NCBI RefSeq assembly: GCF_003633685.1
Contig: NZ_RBKT01000001.1
Span: 248,001 to 312,000 of the forward strand
DNA length: 64,000 nt
Direction: 5' to 3'
Source: Micromonospora pisi
GTDB taxonomy: Bacteria > Actinomycetota > Actinomycetes > Mycobacteriales > Micromonosporaceae
How positions within the stretch are numbered: the stretch's first letter is position 1; the number at the start of each line of letters is the position of its first letter. Of the stretch, positions 34,653-43,617 are shown one piece after another. The position numbers and the translations under genes were made by a program. The notes beneath the pieces are model-generated. The model had not been told where the DNA came from, searched no databases, and saw only the letters and a program-made list of their open reading frames with translations.

Positions 34653-34761
34653 GGCGGCGTCTATAAATCGCATCGACCTGGACGCCCGTCATTCGCGCGA
34701 CCGGTGACCGGAGAACACGATCAGGCTGGCCCTGGACACCATTCCGGGGCCGGCCTTCCGG

Positions 34762-36237
34762 TCATGGGGCCGTTTCTGACTGATCGGTCCCCCCGCGCAT
34801 CTGCCGGTACGCGACCAGACCCGCCGCAGCGGCGAGCAGACCACCGCAGAGAATCACCGGCCGAGTGCCGTCGATGAGGAAATGCCCGCCCCACAGAGTC
34901 ACCGGGCGCTGCCCGATCAACGTCACCAGCACCGGCGTCAGCACCACCGAACACCCCAGCACGACCTTCAGCATCGACTGGTAGAGCGCGTTGACCCGGC
35001 CGCGCATCGAGTCCTCCACGCTGGCACCGATGATCGTGACACCGGTGAGGAACGCCGATCCGGCGCTGGCACCCGCCGCCACCACGGCCGGCAGCGACAC
35101 GGCCAGGTGCGGGGAGAGCGCCACCAGGACGAGCGCGCCCCCGGCGCAGACGACCGCCAGGCCGAACAACCGCTCGTGCGACAGCCGCCGGGCCAGTCTG
35201 GGCGCCCCGAGCAGGCCGATCGCCAACCCGAGGAAGGTGGCCAGGAGCAGCAGTCCCCAGGCGGCCTGACCACCGAGCAGGCTCAGCGCGTACGGCTGGG
35301 CCGAACCGACCACCACACCACCGGCCGCGAGCGCGCCCATCATGCCGACCAGCAGGCCACGGACGACCGGTGTGCCCCGTACGTAACCGACGCTGTCCCG
35401 CAGCATCGCCCCCAGACCCTGGCCAGGTCCGGTGGGGCTGCCCGCGGTGCCGGACGACGGCGTGACGCCGAGCGAGACGTCGCCGGGCTCGCGTTCGCCG
35501 TCCGCCCCCCGGGCGCCGAGCGGCGCGGCGGGTCGGGACAGCTCGGGCAGGGCGGTCGCGATCGAGACGGCGCTGGCCAGGTAGAAGAGTGCGGCGACGA
35601 CGATGGCGAGCCGGGTCAGCCCGTTCATGCCGATCACGTCGGCAGGGATGTCGAAGACCGTTCCGGCACCGGTGATCAGGGTGAAGAGCCCGCCGCCGAC
35701 CGCGATCGCGACGCCGTACGTCATGGCCAGACCGAGCTGGGCCGCCGGGGCGACCTGGTCCGGCCGGCGCAGCAGGCGGGGCAGCGCGGCGTCCTTCGAC
35801 GGAATCCACATGGTGGTGGCGACCTGGATGAGGAAGCCGCCGACGAGGATCCACCAGTAGGTGTTCACCACCGCGATCGAGAGCAGCAGCGCGCAGCGGG
35901 CCACGTCCGCGACGGCCATCACCGTACGCCGGTCGAACCGGTCGGCGACCAGGCCGGCGATCGGCGCGAAGAGCAGACCGGGCAGCAGATTGGCGAAGAG
36001 CACGCTGCTGAACGCGAAGTTCACCCCGGCGGCGCTGGTGGCCAGGGTGCTGGCCAGTGCGGCGAGCCCGGAGAGGGCCAGCCAGTCACCTGAGCTGCAC
36101 AGACCGGTCACGATCCACAACCGGCGGAACGCCCGTAGCGCCAGCACCTCCCGCGCGGAGGCCAGCGAGGAGGTGTGTTGCTGCTCTGAGGTGCCCGTTC
36201 CCCCTGCTACCGGGCCCTCGTCCACGCTGATCCGCAC
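34762..36237 (-). CDS. MFS transporter
   Basis: 491 residues, 12 membrane helices. The N-terminal LRAFRRLWIVTGLCSSGDWLAL, FAPIAGLVADRFDRRTVM (motif A) and IPSKDAALPRLLRRPDQVAPA segment resemble the efflux-type MFS_3 group. A cytoplasmic loop of about 35 Gly/Pro/Ser-rich residues separates the halves. The annotated GTG start lacks a clear ribosome site; a GTG at 36225 is another option. Probably exports a drug-like or metabolite substrate. Confidence 0.85.
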   Translation of the reverse strand: MRISVDEGPVAGGTGTSEQQHTSSLASAREVLALRAFRRLWIVTGLCSSGDWLALSGLAALASTLATSAAGVNFAFSSVLFANLLPGLLFAPIAGLVADRFDRRTVMAVADVARCALLLSIAVVNTYWWILVGGFLIQVATTMWIPSKDAALPRLLRRPDQVAPAAQLGLAMTYGVAIAVGGGLFTLITGAGTVFDIPADVIGMNGLTRLAIVVAALFYLASAVSIATALPELSRPAAPLGARGADGEREPGDVSLGVTPSSGTAGSPTGPGQGLGAMLRDSVGYVRGTPVVRGLLVGMMGALAAGGVVVGSAQPYALSLLGGQAAWGLLLLATFLGLAIGLLGAPRLARRLSHERLFGLAVVCAGGALVLVALSPHLAVSLPAVVAAGASAGSAFLTGVTIIGASVEDSMRGRVNALYQSMLKVVLGCSVVLTPVLVTLIGQRPVTLWGGHFLIDGTRPVILCGGLLAAAAGLVAYRQMRGGTDQSETAP

Positions 36238-36331
36238 CAGCGCACGGTAGACCGGGCCGGGCGGGAGAGCAAAGATCGCTACCGGGGTGGCTGAGGGAAA
36301 CTACCGAGGGTGGTCACGGAGAGCGGAAAGC

Positions 36332-36373
36332 GAGCGCCGGCCGGACGGGCGTGAACCCGTCCGACCGGCGCTC
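36332..36373. terminator. Long hairpin terminator
   Basis: GAGCGCCGGCCGGACGGG (36332-36349) pairs with CCCGTCCGACCGGCGCTC (36356-36373), 17 of 18 pairs, six-base loop. It ends the LPXTG gene transcript on the minus strand and separates it from the MFS gene. Confidence 0.8.
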
Positions 36374-36423
36374 CTGCGATTACCTCACCGCGGGACAACG
36401 GCCATCTTCCCGCGGACACCGGA

Positions 36424-37023
36424 TCAGGCTGTTCCGACGCGGACACCGCCACGGCGGCGCCGGACGACGGTCAGCATGACCAGCAACACACCGAGAGCGA
36501 GCAGGCCGGCACCGACGCCGATCTGGGTGCCCATCGAGCTACCGGTGACCGGCAGCTGCCGGGGAACGACGGTCAGCACGGTTGTCGCGCTCAGCCCGGA
36601 TTCCTGACCGGTGGCCGTGATCAGCCAGGTGCCCTTCCAGTCCGCCCGGAAGGTGAGCTGGAACTCGCCAGCGGCGTTGGTCACCGCGGTGAGCGCCGGC
36701 GGCCCCGACGGCGGGTACGCGACCGGCACCATGGCGATGGTCGCGCCGGTGTCCTGGCGGACCGAGGCCCGCTCGGCCGCACCGGCCGCCACGGCCTGCG
36801 GTGTGAACACGATGTTGACGACCTCGTTCGGCCCGTAGAACCGGCCGAACAGGGTGACGTCGGTGCCCACCACAACGGTGGAGTCACTCAGAGTCAGCAC
36901 AGGTGGCTGAGGTGGGTAGGGCGGTTGTGGTTGGGCGGCCGCCGGGCTGGATGTCATGGTGGCAAGCGCGCCGGCCGTGACGAGTGCCGCCATGGCCGAG
37001 GCGACGATGCGGGTGAGCCGCAT
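36424..37023 (-). CDS. LPXTG cell-wall-anchored protein
   Basis: 199 residues from the ATG at 37023 (GAGAGGAA before it). Signal peptide ending near SSPAAA, a short Pro-rich run (QPQPPYPPQPP), a single Ig-like/beta-sandwich domain (about 40-155), then the sorting signal: LPVTG, hydrophobic helix and RRRRGG tail. Sortase would attach it to peptidoglycan. The exposed domain has no known ligand. Lies directly downstream of the DUF4012 gene on the same strand (16-base gap), so probably co-expressed. Confidence 0.84.
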   Translation of the reverse strand: MRLTRIVASAMAALVTAGALATMTSSPAAAQPQPPYPPQPPVLTLSDSTVVVGTDVTLFGRFYGPNEVVNIVFTPQAVAAGAAERASVRQDTGATIAMVPVAYPPSGPPALTAVTNAAGEFQLTFRADWKGTWLITATGQESGLSATTVLTVVPRQLPVTGSSMGTQIGVGAGLLALGVLLVMLTVVRRRRGGVRVGTA

Positions 37024-37039
37024 GATGATTCCTCTCTTT

Positions 37040-38842
37040 TTACTGTTCACACGTGGTTGCAGGATTGACACGGGTGGTCCATGGCGTGGCACCCGGCGTC
37101 AGCCAGAGGTCGGCCGCGCCGGTCCGGGTGACCGGGGTCAAAAGGTTGACCTCCAGTTCCCGGGTCTTGCCGGGGGGAATGTCGAGGCTGAGAACGCCGA
37201 CCTTGCGGCCACGTTCCGTACCGACATTGATCGGGGCGACGGCACCGTCGAGCCGGGCGTTCACCGGCAGGCCGCCGACCGGGGTGAAGACGTACGCCAC
37301 CAGCCGGTTGCGGTACGGGTCACCGGGCAGTTGCAGTCCCAGCACCGATTTGCTGAGCCCCTTGCTGGGCGCGGTCGAGCCGAGGCTGAGCCGCAGCTTG
37401 AGTTCGCGTCGACCGTCCGGGCGACAGTCCCCGACGGTGAGCTCCGCGGCGCGGGTGAGGTAGTAGCCGAGCTTCGACCCGGTGCCGTCGTTGAGGAAGA
37501 CGCCGACCGTCGGCACGGTCTCCCGCTCCGGCATCACCCCGGCGAGCCGGGTGTCGGCCAGGTCGTCCTGTTCGTCCGCTCGGGCGCTCCAGAACAGGAT
37601 CCGACGCTCGGTGACGGCTCGCTCCAGCGCCTCCAGCAGGCTGCGTGGGTCGACCGTGCGGGTGAGCAGCGCGTCGAAGACCGACATCGCGGCGGAGGCG
37701 AAGTACTTGTCCTGGTCACGTGGCTTCTGGATCCGCTGGTACGCGTCCGACAGCAGGGTCTTCACCGCGCTCTCCGAGGTGAGCGTGGGGTGCTTCGGTA
37801 CGGGCACCGGCCCGATCGCCTGGAGCAGGTAGGAGAGGGTGACCGGGTCGGTGGCGAGCACCCCGTCGACGACCGTGCCGGTCCGGCGCTTGTACATCTC
37901 GCGGAAGAGCGCGGCGGCGGTCGGGAAGTGCGGGGTCAGGTTCACGTCGGCCGGGTAGATGCCGGGCAGCTCCGTGTAGAGCGCCTTCATGTTGTCGTCG
38001 AGCTTGGTCACCGGCTGGTCGAATGCGCCCAGTTCGGAGGCGGCGCCCTGCTTGAGGATCTTCACTTTGCCGTTTTCGGTCTGGACCACGGCGTACGCGC
38101 CGAAGATGCCGCCGGTGGACCGGGGTTCGGCGAGGTTCTGGAAGGCGACCAGATAGGTGCGGGGGCCGGTGGTGCCGAGCAGCGGCGGGAGCAGGACGGC
38201 GCCGTGACGGGCCGTGGCGGTGAGGGCGCCGAGCCGGTCCAGTTCGCCGCTGAGCTGCTCCACCGCCTCCCGAACCGGCTTCTGGAGGCCCTCGCCCGCG
38301 ATCGCGTCGACCCGGGCGCTGGCCTGGCGCACGGCCGTGTCAGCGGTGCTGAGTTCGGGTGCGGCGGCCTGCAGTCGGGCGAGGTCGAGCTGACCCGCCT
38401 TGGGAACCAGGGTCGCGAGGTCGAGCCGGAGCAGTGCGGGGAAGGCGTGCCGGGCGAGGTCGTCGACGGCGACGGCCACGTTCCGTACGGCGCTCAGGTC
38501 GTCGCCGCCGTACGGTGCGTGGCCGGCGGCCCACCAGGTCGGGTCCCCGGTGGCCGAACGGGCCGCGCTGGCCTGCGTCTGAAGCGCGGAGAGGGTGCGT
38601 TGCGCCTGCTCGGAGTCACCGGCTAGCACCTGCTGCCCGAGTTCGCGGGCCAGGCCGGCAGCGCTGAGCAGGTGCCCCCGGGCCTGCCAGCCGCGTAACC
38701 CGAGCCAGCCGACGCCGAGGAAGAGCAGGCAACTGACCACGAGGACCGTGATCAGGGCACGGCGACGCATCCGGGCTCGTGACCGGGACCGGTGGGACCG
38801 GTGTCGCGAGCCCTGGGTCGGGGCGGTTCCGCCCTGTGTCAC
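37040..38842 (-). CDS. DUF4012 family membrane-anchored protein
   Basis: 600 residues from a GTG at 38842 (GGAG nine bases before; a GTG at 38857 is possible). Basic N-terminus, one membrane helix near residues 28-50, then a large extracytoplasmic part. The DUF4012 core shows RTYLVAFQNLAEPRSTGGIFGAYAVV and PHFPTAAALFREMYKRRTG. The family is often found beside exopolysaccharide genes in Gram-positives; function is not established. Neighbours are an LPXTG protein and, upstream on the other strand, a tyrosine phosphatase, consistent with a cell-surface polymer role. Confidence 0.84.
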   Translation of the reverse strand: MTQGGTAPTQGSRHRSHRSRSRARMRRRALITVLVVSCLLFLGVGWLGLRGWQARGHLLSAAGLARELGQQVLAGDSEQAQRTLSALQTQASAARSATGDPTWWAAGHAPYGGDDLSAVRNVAVAVDDLARHAFPALLRLDLATLVPKAGQLDLARLQAAAPELSTADTAVRQASARVDAIAGEGLQKPVREAVEQLSGELDRLGALTATARHGAVLLPPLLGTTGPRTYLVAFQNLAEPRSTGGIFGAYAVVQTENGKVKILKQGAASELGAFDQPVTKLDDNMKALYTELPGIYPADVNLTPHFPTAAALFREMYKRRTGTVVDGVLATDPVTLSYLLQAIGPVPVPKHPTLTSESAVKTLLSDAYQRIQKPRDQDKYFASAAMSVFDALLTRTVDPRSLLEALERAVTERRILFWSARADEQDDLADTRLAGVMPERETVPTVGVFLNDGTGSKLGYYLTRAAELTVGDCRPDGRRELKLRLSLGSTAPSKGLSKSVLGLQLPGDPYRNRLVAYVFTPVGGLPVNARLDGAVAPINVGTERGRKVGVLSLDIPPGKTRELEVNLLTPVTRTGAADLWLTPGATPWTTRVNPATTCEQ

Positions 38843-39099
38843 GCCAACACACTCCACATCTTGGGCAAAACGAACATAAGGATTTAATTGCTACAGATCT
38901 CTATAGCACGCGCATTAGATGTTTCGCGGGAGTACAGCCCCTTTTATGGCTCATAAACGGCGAGTCGCGAAGAAAGCTCACAATCACCGAAGGCTGTACG
39001 GAAATCGGGCCCGCCGCACACGCATCGCGTGAACCACCCGCTCGTTGCATCCCAATGGGCTACCGGCCACCGGATCGGCCGGAGCAGCGAGGAGGAGAC

Positions 39100-39696
39100 A
39101 TGTCCAGCGGGGTGCTCATGGTGTGCCACGCGAACCTCTGCCGGTCCCCGATGGCCGAGTACCTCGCCCGGGAACTGCTGTTCCAGCAGCTCCGGGAGGA
39201 GGCGCCGGGCGTGCCGGTGTCGAGTGCGGGCACGCACGCGGTGCCCGGCTATCCGATGCACCCGCACGCCGCCCGGCTCACCGCCGAACGGGGTACCGAC
39301 CCGGAGTTGTTCCGCAGCCGGCCGCTCCACGCCGACCAGCTCCGTACCGCCGGCCTGATCCTCACCGCGACCCGGTCCCAACGGAGCACCTGTGTCGCGC
39401 TCGCCCCCTCGGTGCTGCGGCGTACCTTCACCATGCGCCAGTTCGCCCGACTCGCCAGCGCCGCCATCGACCAGGGGTGGCCGGCGCCGGACGGTCAACG
39501 CGACCCGGCGGGACGGCTGGAGCGGGCGGTGGCCGCCGCCAGCCGCGCCCGAGCCGGTCTGCAGCCACCCGCCCAACCCGAGGACGACGACCTGACCGAC
39601 CCGGTGGGCCACCCGCTCGACGAGTTCCGCCGCTGCGTACGCGAGATCGAGCGGGCGTTGCGCCCGGCCGTGGGGCTCATCGCGGTATCCGGGTGA
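39100..39696 (+). CDS. Low-molecular-weight protein tyrosine phosphatase
   Basis: 198 residues from the ATG at 39100, after GGAGGAG; the open frame upstream is not used. The active-site loop VCHANLCRSPMAE has the C-X5-R signature with Cys9, and the DP loop near the C-terminus (LTDPVGHPLDEF) supplies the general acid Asp. Typical LMW-PTPs are about 150-160 residues; the extra residues form a helical insertion before the DP loop. Such Wzb/Wzb-like enzymes dephosphorylate bacterial tyrosine autokinases. The convergent gene is exactly such a kinase; the 3' ends overlap by 20 bases. Confidence 0.88.
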   Translation: MSSGVLMVCHANLCRSPMAEYLARELLFQQLREEAPGVPVSSAGTHAVPGYPMHPHAARLTAERGTDPELFRSRPLHADQLRTAGLILTATRSQRSTCVALAPSVLRRTFTMRQFARLASAAIDQGWPAPDGQRDPAGRLERAVAAASRARAGLQPPAQPEDDDLTDPVGHPLDEFRRCVREIERALRPAVGLIAVSG

Positions 39697-41203
39697 GTTC
39701 CTGGGTCGGCGTCGAGTCGATCATCCTCGGGTCGTCCCGTCGCGGGGTCAGCTCGTCGTCGATGTACCCCACCGACCCGAGTTGTCCACCCGGCCAGTCG
39801 ACCTCCTGCGCCGACTGCGCGGGCGCCGTTGACGCCGGGGGCGGGGGCGGGGCGGAGACCATGGTCCGGTACATCTCGTACTGGTGATTGTCGGACCGGG
39901 CGACCTTGGCCATGTTCAACACGCAGCCGAGCACCCGCGCCGACACCGCCTCCAGCGCCTCGGTCGCGGTCGCCACCTGGGCCCGGGTCGTCTTGCCGTG
40001 CCGGGTGGCCAGCAGCACCCCGTCGGTCTGCACCGCGACGACCGCGGCGTCGGTCACCGCCAACAGCGGCGCGGTGTCGACGATGACGATGTCGGCCGAT
40101 TCGCGCAGCGCACGCAGCAGGTCCGCCATGCCCTTGGACCCGAGCAGCTCGCTCGGGTTCGGTGGCATCGACCCACCGGGAAGTACGAGCAGCGACTTGT
40201 CCCCCCACGGCTGGACCACGTCGGCGACATCCACCTCGCCGATGAGTACATCGGTCAGCCCGATCCCGGACTCCAGCCCGAGGTACTGCGCGATCTTCGG
40301 GCGGCGCAGGTCGGCGTCGACGAGGAGCACCTGCCAGCCCGCCTCGGCGAGCGAGATGGCCAGGTTGCAGGAGAGCGTCGACTTCCCCTCCCCCTGCACC
40401 GAACTGGTGACCGCGATCACCCGGGCCGACTCGTGCACGTCGACGAAGCGCAGGTTGGTACGGAGCTTGCGTAACGCCTCCGCCCGCGCCGACTGGGACG
40501 CGGTGCCGACGATCAACGGCGAGCTGAGCGCCTCGACATCCCAGGGAATCTGTCCCAGCAGCGGGCTGCCGGTGAGCTGTTGCAGGGTGGAACCGTCGCG
40601 GACGGTGGTGTCGATCAGCCCCCGCAGTACGCAGAGCGCGATGCCGAGGAGCAGACCGAGCAGACCGCCGACGGCGAGATTACGGCCCGGGCGGGGCGAG
40701 ACCGGATCGGCGCTGACCCGTGGGCCGCTCACCGTCTCGATCTTGACCGGCGGCTCCTGCGCGCCCGGCGGCGTCTCGAGCCGCTGGACCAGCGCGACGA
40801 AGTGGGCCGCGACCGCCTCGGTGAGCCGTAGTGAACGAGCCTGGTCGCTGTCGGTGACAGTGGCCCGGAGCAGGACGGTGTTCGCCTCCACCCGGGCGGC
40901 GATCCGCCCCCGTACCTCGTCGGCGGTGAGGCCGACCGGCTGGTCGGCCACGACGCTCTGGGCGAGCCGATCGCTGGTGAGCAGGTCGGCGTAGGACTTC
41001 ACCCGTTGCTGGAGGAAGAGCCCGCCCTGGTAGGCGTCGGTCACGCCCTGGCTCTGCGTGGTCACGAAGAACGTCACCGACGAGGTGTACAGCGGTTCGG
41101 TTCGCACCGTGACGAGCCCGGCGGCGCCGAGCCCGACCATGACCGTCGCCAGTACGAGCCACCAGCGTTGACGCACAACGGAAAGGTGGGTACGCAGATC
41201 CAT
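39677..41203 (-). CDS. Polysaccharide-biosynthesis tyrosine autokinase (Wzz + CpsD/Wzc-like)
   Basis: 508 residues. N-terminal Wzz/chain-length domain bounded by membrane helices at about 17-36 and 176-196, then a cytoplasmic BY-kinase domain: Walker A SVQGEGKST, A' LLVDADLRRP, B IVIVDTAPL. The tail is Pro/Ala-rich and has few tyrosines (YEMYRTM, GYIDDE) instead of a full Tyr cluster. BY-kinases regulate chain length and export of capsules and EPS by cycles of phosphorylation. ATG follows GGGAGG. Convergent and overlapping with the phosphatase gene. Confidence 0.88.
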   Translation of the reverse strand: MDLRTHLSVVRQRWWLVLATVMVGLGAAGLVTVRTEPLYTSSVTFFVTTQSQGVTDAYQGGLFLQQRVKSYADLLTSDRLAQSVVADQPVGLTADEVRGRIAARVEANTVLLRATVTDSDQARSLRLTEAVAAHFVALVQRLETPPGAQEPPVKIETVSGPRVSADPVSPRPGRNLAVGGLLGLLLGIALCVLRGLIDTTVRDGSTLQQLTGSPLLGQIPWDVEALSSPLIVGTASQSARAEALRKLRTNLRFVDVHESARVIAVTSSVQGEGKSTLSCNLAISLAEAGWQVLLVDADLRRPKIAQYLGLESGIGLTDVLIGEVDVADVVQPWGDKSLLVLPGGSMPPNPSELLGSKGMADLLRALRESADIVIVDTAPLLAVTDAAVVAVQTDGVLLATRHGKTTRAQVATATEALEAVSARVLGCVLNMAKVARSDNHQYEMYRTMVSAPPPPPASTAPAQSAQEVDWPGGQLGSVGYIDDELTPRRDDPRMIDSTPTQELTRIPR

Positions 41204-41532
41204 CAGGCCAGACCTCCCTATCTGCGGACATTAACGGTTGATCCGGCACGAAGGCTGCTGAGTGCGTACTGAAGGTCACACAGCACGAAAAAGATCCATA
41301 TCAGCTGCATTCATGGCCGAACAAAATGTAGAGGACCGAACGGCACTTCTGCGTGGATTCAGCGCAACCCAGCGGATATTGCCCGCGACCTCTCGTACAT
41401 CGGCTCAACGACGGTGCGGCGCACCGGGACGCGACCGTCTTGCCGCGTCCCGGTGCACCGCACCGTTTGAACCACCGTTGTCACCCGGAGCCCGGAGCCC
41501 GGAGCCGGAGCCGGAGCCCGGGCACGCGAGCG
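41204..41532. repeat. Intergenic region with short tandem repeats (41484-41521)
   Basis: No gene is supported. At 41484-41504 CCCGGAG is repeated three times, followed by CCGGAG twice and a partial copy, a simple-sequence tract just downstream of a small acidic-protein gene (minus strand). The right part near the BY-kinase start is AT-richer and may hold its promoter. Confidence 0.6.
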
Positions 41533-41772
41533 CTACGCGCGCTTCCCCTCCGGATCCGGGTGCTGCCGCTCCCACTCCCGCAGGCGTTCCTCCTCGAGGG
41601 ACTCACTCAGCCCCTCGGTCAGATCGTCCCCAGGCACCGCCACCTGCTCAGCCTCGTCCAGTTCGTCGGGGCGGTTCGCCCGCTCCGGTTGCGGCGCCGT
41701 GGGGTCACCGGCGAAGCCGTAGTCGTTGGGCTCGTCGTGTCGAGCCCCGTCACCGGGCTGTTCCCTGCTCAT
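41533..41772 (-). CDS. Small acidic hypothetical protein
   Basis: 79 residues from the ATG at 41772, strongly acidic and polar with no hydrophobic segment: MSREQPGDGARHDEPNDY, later DELDEAEQVAVPGDD. Probably disordered. Reads on the minus strand downstream of the DUF1622 pair; 128 bases separate it from the membrane gene. Upstream in-frame codons lack a start with a ribosome site. Function unknown. Confidence 0.6.
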   Translation of the reverse strand: MSREQPGDGARHDEPNDYGFAGDPTAPQPERANRPDELDEAEQVAVPGDDLTEGLSESLEEERLREWERQHPDPEGKRA

Positions 41773-41900
41773 CGGTCGACCCCCTCTCCCTCTCCGCCGA
41801 CCGGTCGCTCGGGCGCGACCGAACCGTGGGCCGGGCCGGAGCCGGCCCGAACACCACTCACGGTAGGCACGACGGAGACCGGGGACTGGCAAACCGGGCT

Positions 41901-42197
41901 TTACCCCACGGCGGAGTCCGGTCGTCCCGAGGAACGACGCGCCGTCGGGCCACGCCGCCGCGGAGCGGCCGAGGTGGAGAGGAGTGCGCCGATGACCGTA
42001 CGCAGCAGCACGATGGTGGCGGCGGTGGCGAGATCCCGCCAGTGCTCGGTCGCGGCCAGCCGGATCAGGCTGGCGGCGGTCAGCAGATCCAGCACCAGCC
42101 GCAACGCGATCCGCCAGTTCCGTACCGCCAGCACCGTCACCACCCCGGTGACGAGCGCGAACGCGGTGATCAGGTCAACCAGAGTCGAACGGATCAT
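41901..42197 (-). CDS. Small membrane protein coupled to DUF1622 gene
   Basis: 98 residues, hydrophobic segments near 6-24 and 58-74, Arg-rich C-terminal tail. The ATG overlaps the stop of the DUF1622 gene (ATGA), so the two are translated together. Resembles a short companion of DUF1622 proteins; no known function. Confidence 0.72.
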   Translation of the reverse strand: MIRSTLVDLITAFALVTGVVTVLAVRNWRIALRLVLDLLTAASLIRLAATEHWRDLATAATIVLLRTVIGALLSTSAAPRRRGPTARRSSGRPDSAVG

Positions 42198-42607
42198 GAC
42201 CGCTCCGGCTGCGTGGGGTCCACCTGACGCCCCGACGGCAACGGGCCGTCGTGCGCCCCGCCGTCCACCGTGACCTGCCGCTGTTCCTGCTCGATCTCAC
42301 GACGGAGGAAGAAGTTCAGCGCGGTCCGAATGGTCGCGATGGCCGCCAGCTGCCCGATCTGCTGGAAGCTCGGCGCGATCGCGGTGCGGAGCACGTCCGC
42401 GGCGAGCTGGAACTCCAGGCCGAGGGTGAGGAAACGCCCCAGTGAGAGCCGGACCGGGGTGAAGACGGCGGCGGTACGGCGGCCCACTCCCAGCACCACG
42501 AACCGTACCGCCGCCCAGACCGCCCCGATGAAGATCACCACGGCGCCGATCGCCTCCACCGCCGTGACCAGCACGTCGGCGAAGTCGCGCAGCAGCTCCT
42601 TGGACAC
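42194..42607 (-). CDS. DUF1622 family membrane protein
   Basis: 137 residues from a GTG at 42607 (GAGGGAG just upstream; an ATG at 42643 also in frame). Two to three hydrophobic helices, and the DUF1622 signature RLSLGRFLTLGLEFQLAADV, then FQQIGQLAAIATIRTALNFFL. Widely spread, uncharacterised membrane family. Followed by the coupled small membrane gene. Confidence 0.82.
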   Translation of the reverse strand: MSKELLRDFADVLVTAVEAIGAVVIFIGAVWAAVRFVVLGVGRRTAAVFTPVRLSLGRFLTLGLEFQLAADVLRTAIAPSFQQIGQLAAIATIRTALNFFLRREIEQEQRQVTVDGGAHDGPLPSGRQVDPTQPERS

Positions 42608-42742
42608 CTCAGCTCCCTCGGCCCGCCCCTGGGCATCCGCCACCTGGCCCGCACGGTCGGAACCGGCGTGCCCCGGCGGCGGTTACCCCGGGACGGACCG
42701 AGTAGGCGCCGGCCCGCGCGAACCGGAGGCCGGCCGCACGAC

Positions 42743-43330
42743 TCAGGTCAGTTGCTGCACCCCGTCGAGGAGCAGCCAGAGACCGGAGATGGCGAAGAGC
42801 GCGGCGGCGCCGTACTTGATCACCTTTTCCGGCAGCCGACGGCCGAGCATCCGCCCGACCAGGATGGCCAGCGCGTCCGCCGCGACCATGCCGATCGTCG
42901 AACCCACCCAGGTGCCGACCCAGCCGTGCTGGGTGGCCAGGGTGATCGTGGCGAGCATGGTCTTGTCGCCCAACTCGGCGACGAAGAACGCGACCGCCAC
43001 GGCGAGGACGGCCGACTTGTTCGTCCGCTCCGCCTTGGCCCGCTCCTCCTCGGTCAGCGTGTCGCCGCGCAACGTCCACGCGCCGAAACCGAGAAACGCC
43101 ACGCCCGCGCCGAGCGCGATCCAGCCGGTCGGCAGCGTCGCGCCGAGGCCGTAACCGATCGCCACCGAAGCCAGATGCACCAGCGCGGTCGCGATCGTGA
43201 TGCCGATGAGCACCGGCACCGGTTTGAACCTGGTGGCGAACGTCAGCGCGATCAGCTGCGACTTGTCGCCCAACTCGGCGACGAAGATCACGCCGAAGCT
43301 GACCACCAGAGCAACGAGGAAACCTTCCAC
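42743..43330 (-). CDS. GDT1/UPF0016 family Mn/Ca transporter
   Basis: 195 residues from a GTG at 43330 after GGAGGG; six membrane helices in two repeats. Each repeat carries the family motif Glu-x-Gly-Asp-Lys-Ser/Thr (VAELGDKSQL and VAELGDKTML), which lines the cation path. Bacterial members export Mn2+; eukaryotic TMEM165/Gdt1 move Mn2+/Ca2+. It lies behind a yybP-ykoY manganese riboswitch on the same strand, which supports manganese as the substrate and Mn-induced expression. Confidence 0.9.
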   Translation of the reverse strand: MEGFLVALVVSFGVIFVAELGDKSQLIALTFATRFKPVPVLIGITIATALVHLASVAIGYGLGATLPTGWIALGAGVAFLGFGAWTLRGDTLTEEERAKAERTNKSAVLAVAVAFFVAELGDKTMLATITLATQHGWVGTWVGSTIGMVAADALAILVGRMLGRRLPEKVIKYGAAALFAISGLWLLLDGVQQLT

Positions 43331-43389
43331 AAACACCCTCCCGGTCGGGACCGGGTCCAGGGCGCCAGCGACCTCGACCCGGCTTGACA

Positions 43390-43500
43390 GCCTGGTCGAA
43401 GGTCTCGCCCGCCCCACCGCAGTGAGGCCGCGTGGCCGGGTACGCGTACGCACCAGTATGTCGACCACGACGTTGGGAGCTACTCCCCTTCGCGTCGCCG
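43390..43500 (-). ncRNA. yybP-ykoY manganese riboswitch
   Basis: Reading the minus strand from about 43500, the leader contains AAGGGGAGTAGC, a variable stem, then GACATACTGG and the conserved GCGAGACCTTCGACCA near 43390-43412. The paired GGGGAGTAG and GAGACCTTC elements are the two conserved loops of the Mn-sensing yybP-ykoY RNA. It lies about 70 bases before the GDT1 start and should raise its expression when Mn2+ binds. Confidence 0.82.
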
Positions 43501-43617
43501 AGCCTAGCCGACGCCGCCCGGCACCGTGCCGCCGGGCGGAGACAAGTACCCCGCCCCGGCGGCACGGCGACGACTCCGAGCGGTGCCGGCCGAGGTGCGC
43601 GCGGCCCGGTGCCAGGC

